Below the pieces are notes generated by a model. That model was not told where the DNA came from. It saw nothing but the letters and a program-made list of their open reading frames with translations, and made no database searches. This document shows, in pieces, positions 63,738 to 64,000 of a stretch of DNA of 64,000 nucleotides. Made by a program: the position numbers and the translations under genes. This DNA is from Methyloceanibacter sp. wino2 (GTDB taxonomy: Bacteria; Pseudomonadota; Alphaproteobacteria; Rhizobiales; Methyloligellaceae), in assembly GCF_003071365.1 (NCBI RefSeq), contig NZ_CP028960.1, positions 1,116,001 to 1,180,000 of the forward strand, given 5' to 3'. How positions within the stretch are numbered: the first letter of the stretch is position 1; each line of letters starts with the position of its first letter.

Positions 63738-64000
63738 TCATGATTCGCCTGTGTGCGCCCGAATTATCACTTTTTCGCGACATTCTGCCGCTCCAACCCC
63801 AAGAAAGGCCGCGTTGGACGCCTCCTCCATCGCGACGGGCGTTACCGCGCCGCAATCTATCCCTTCGCATTCTATATTGGTCACGCTGCACGGGATTGCC
63901 ACCACGACTTCCGGCGTGCCGTTCGCCTGCCCCAAAATTTGCCCAAGGGCGATCCTGTCCAGTTCGCCGGCAAGGATCGGAGTGCGCACGAGCAATCCAG
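63738..64000 (-). CDS. hypothetical protein, N-terminus outside window
   Basis: An open frame of 86 codons comes in from the right edge and stops at 63738, 52 bases upstream of phoR. It includes LAGELDRIALGQILGQANG, TPEVVVAIPCSVTNIECEGIDCG and VAMEEASNAAFLG, with four cysteines. I do not recognise it. It might be the C-terminal end of a longer protein; GC3 is ordinary. No function can be given. Confidence 0.4.
   Translation of the reverse strand, partial: GLLVRTPILAGELDRIALGQILGQANGTPEVVVAIPCSVTNIECEGIDCGAVTPVAMEEASNAAFLGVGAAECREKVIIRAHTGES

Noticed and set aside
1-64000. CRISPR array or insertion sequence
   Set aside because: No regularly spaced direct repeats, transposase motifs or terminal inverted repeats were seen; the only tandem repeats are the protein-level ones of the autotransporter.

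Overview
The window is a GC-rich chromosomal stretch from an alphaproteobacterium, most likely of the Hyphomicrobiales (Rhizobiales). Support comes from gcrA with nearby GANTC (CcrM) sites, a SAM-II riboswitch ahead of metZ, a class I lysyl-tRNA synthetase, the phoR-pstSCAB-phoU-phoB order with long PstC/PstA proteins, the ligase-associated lhr/pdeM pair, and families such as DUF2849, DUF6460 and TIGR02186. The genus cannot be settled from the sequence; a Hyphomicrobium/Methyloceanibacter-like lineage is a guess. I see no insertion sequence, integrase, CRISPR array or rRNA. There is one tRNA (Gly, CCC).

Layout, 1-17 kb. Small secreted proteins (1-1700) are followed by an assimilatory sulfate operon read leftwards: ferredoxin, cysG, DUF2849, cysI, DUF934-cysH, cysD, cysN, then a TauE/SafE sulfite exporter. 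Next come a large autotransporter of 29-residue repeats, a DUF4212 + sodium:solute symporter pair, a proline iminopeptidase and a YjbQ protein.

Layout, 17-40 kb. A PodJ-like Sel1/peptidoglycan-binding scaffold, a TauE + TIGR02186 pair, lhr-pdeM, arsC, pyrD, an S24 repressor, an SNase-like protein, lysK, TerB, a LysR regulator, HdeD, a sterol-desaturase-like enzyme, a periplasmic binding protein and a glycosyltransferase with an MshEN-like N-terminus.

Layout, 40-49 kb. A radical SAM gene and an XRE regulator sit next to a quorum-sensing block: luxR-type regulator, luxI-type AHL synthase, a phytanoyl-CoA-dioxygenase-family enzyme and a 100-residue unknown. The last three are tightly packed or overlapping. 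This is the best candidate for an undescribed system: an AHL circuit that may carry its own acyl-chain-oxidising enzyme. luxI has a leader hairpin that buries its Shine-Dalgarno, and luxI and the XRE gene share an 11-bp leader motif. An alanine/sodium symporter, dcd and a DJ-1/PfpI protein follow.

Layout, 49-64 kb. SAM-II riboswitch and terminator, metZ, argE, hslO, argF (with a histone-like Lys/Ala tail), argD, gcrA, then the leftward phosphate regulon phoR-pstS-pstC-pstA-pstB-phoU-phoB with tandem Pho-box repeats before pstS.

Three long genes (cysI, the autotransporter and the PodJ-like scaffold) each lose frame at a G/C run in a way that one extra G/C would repair. This points to homopolymer errors in the assembly, although true mutations or phase variation are not excluded.
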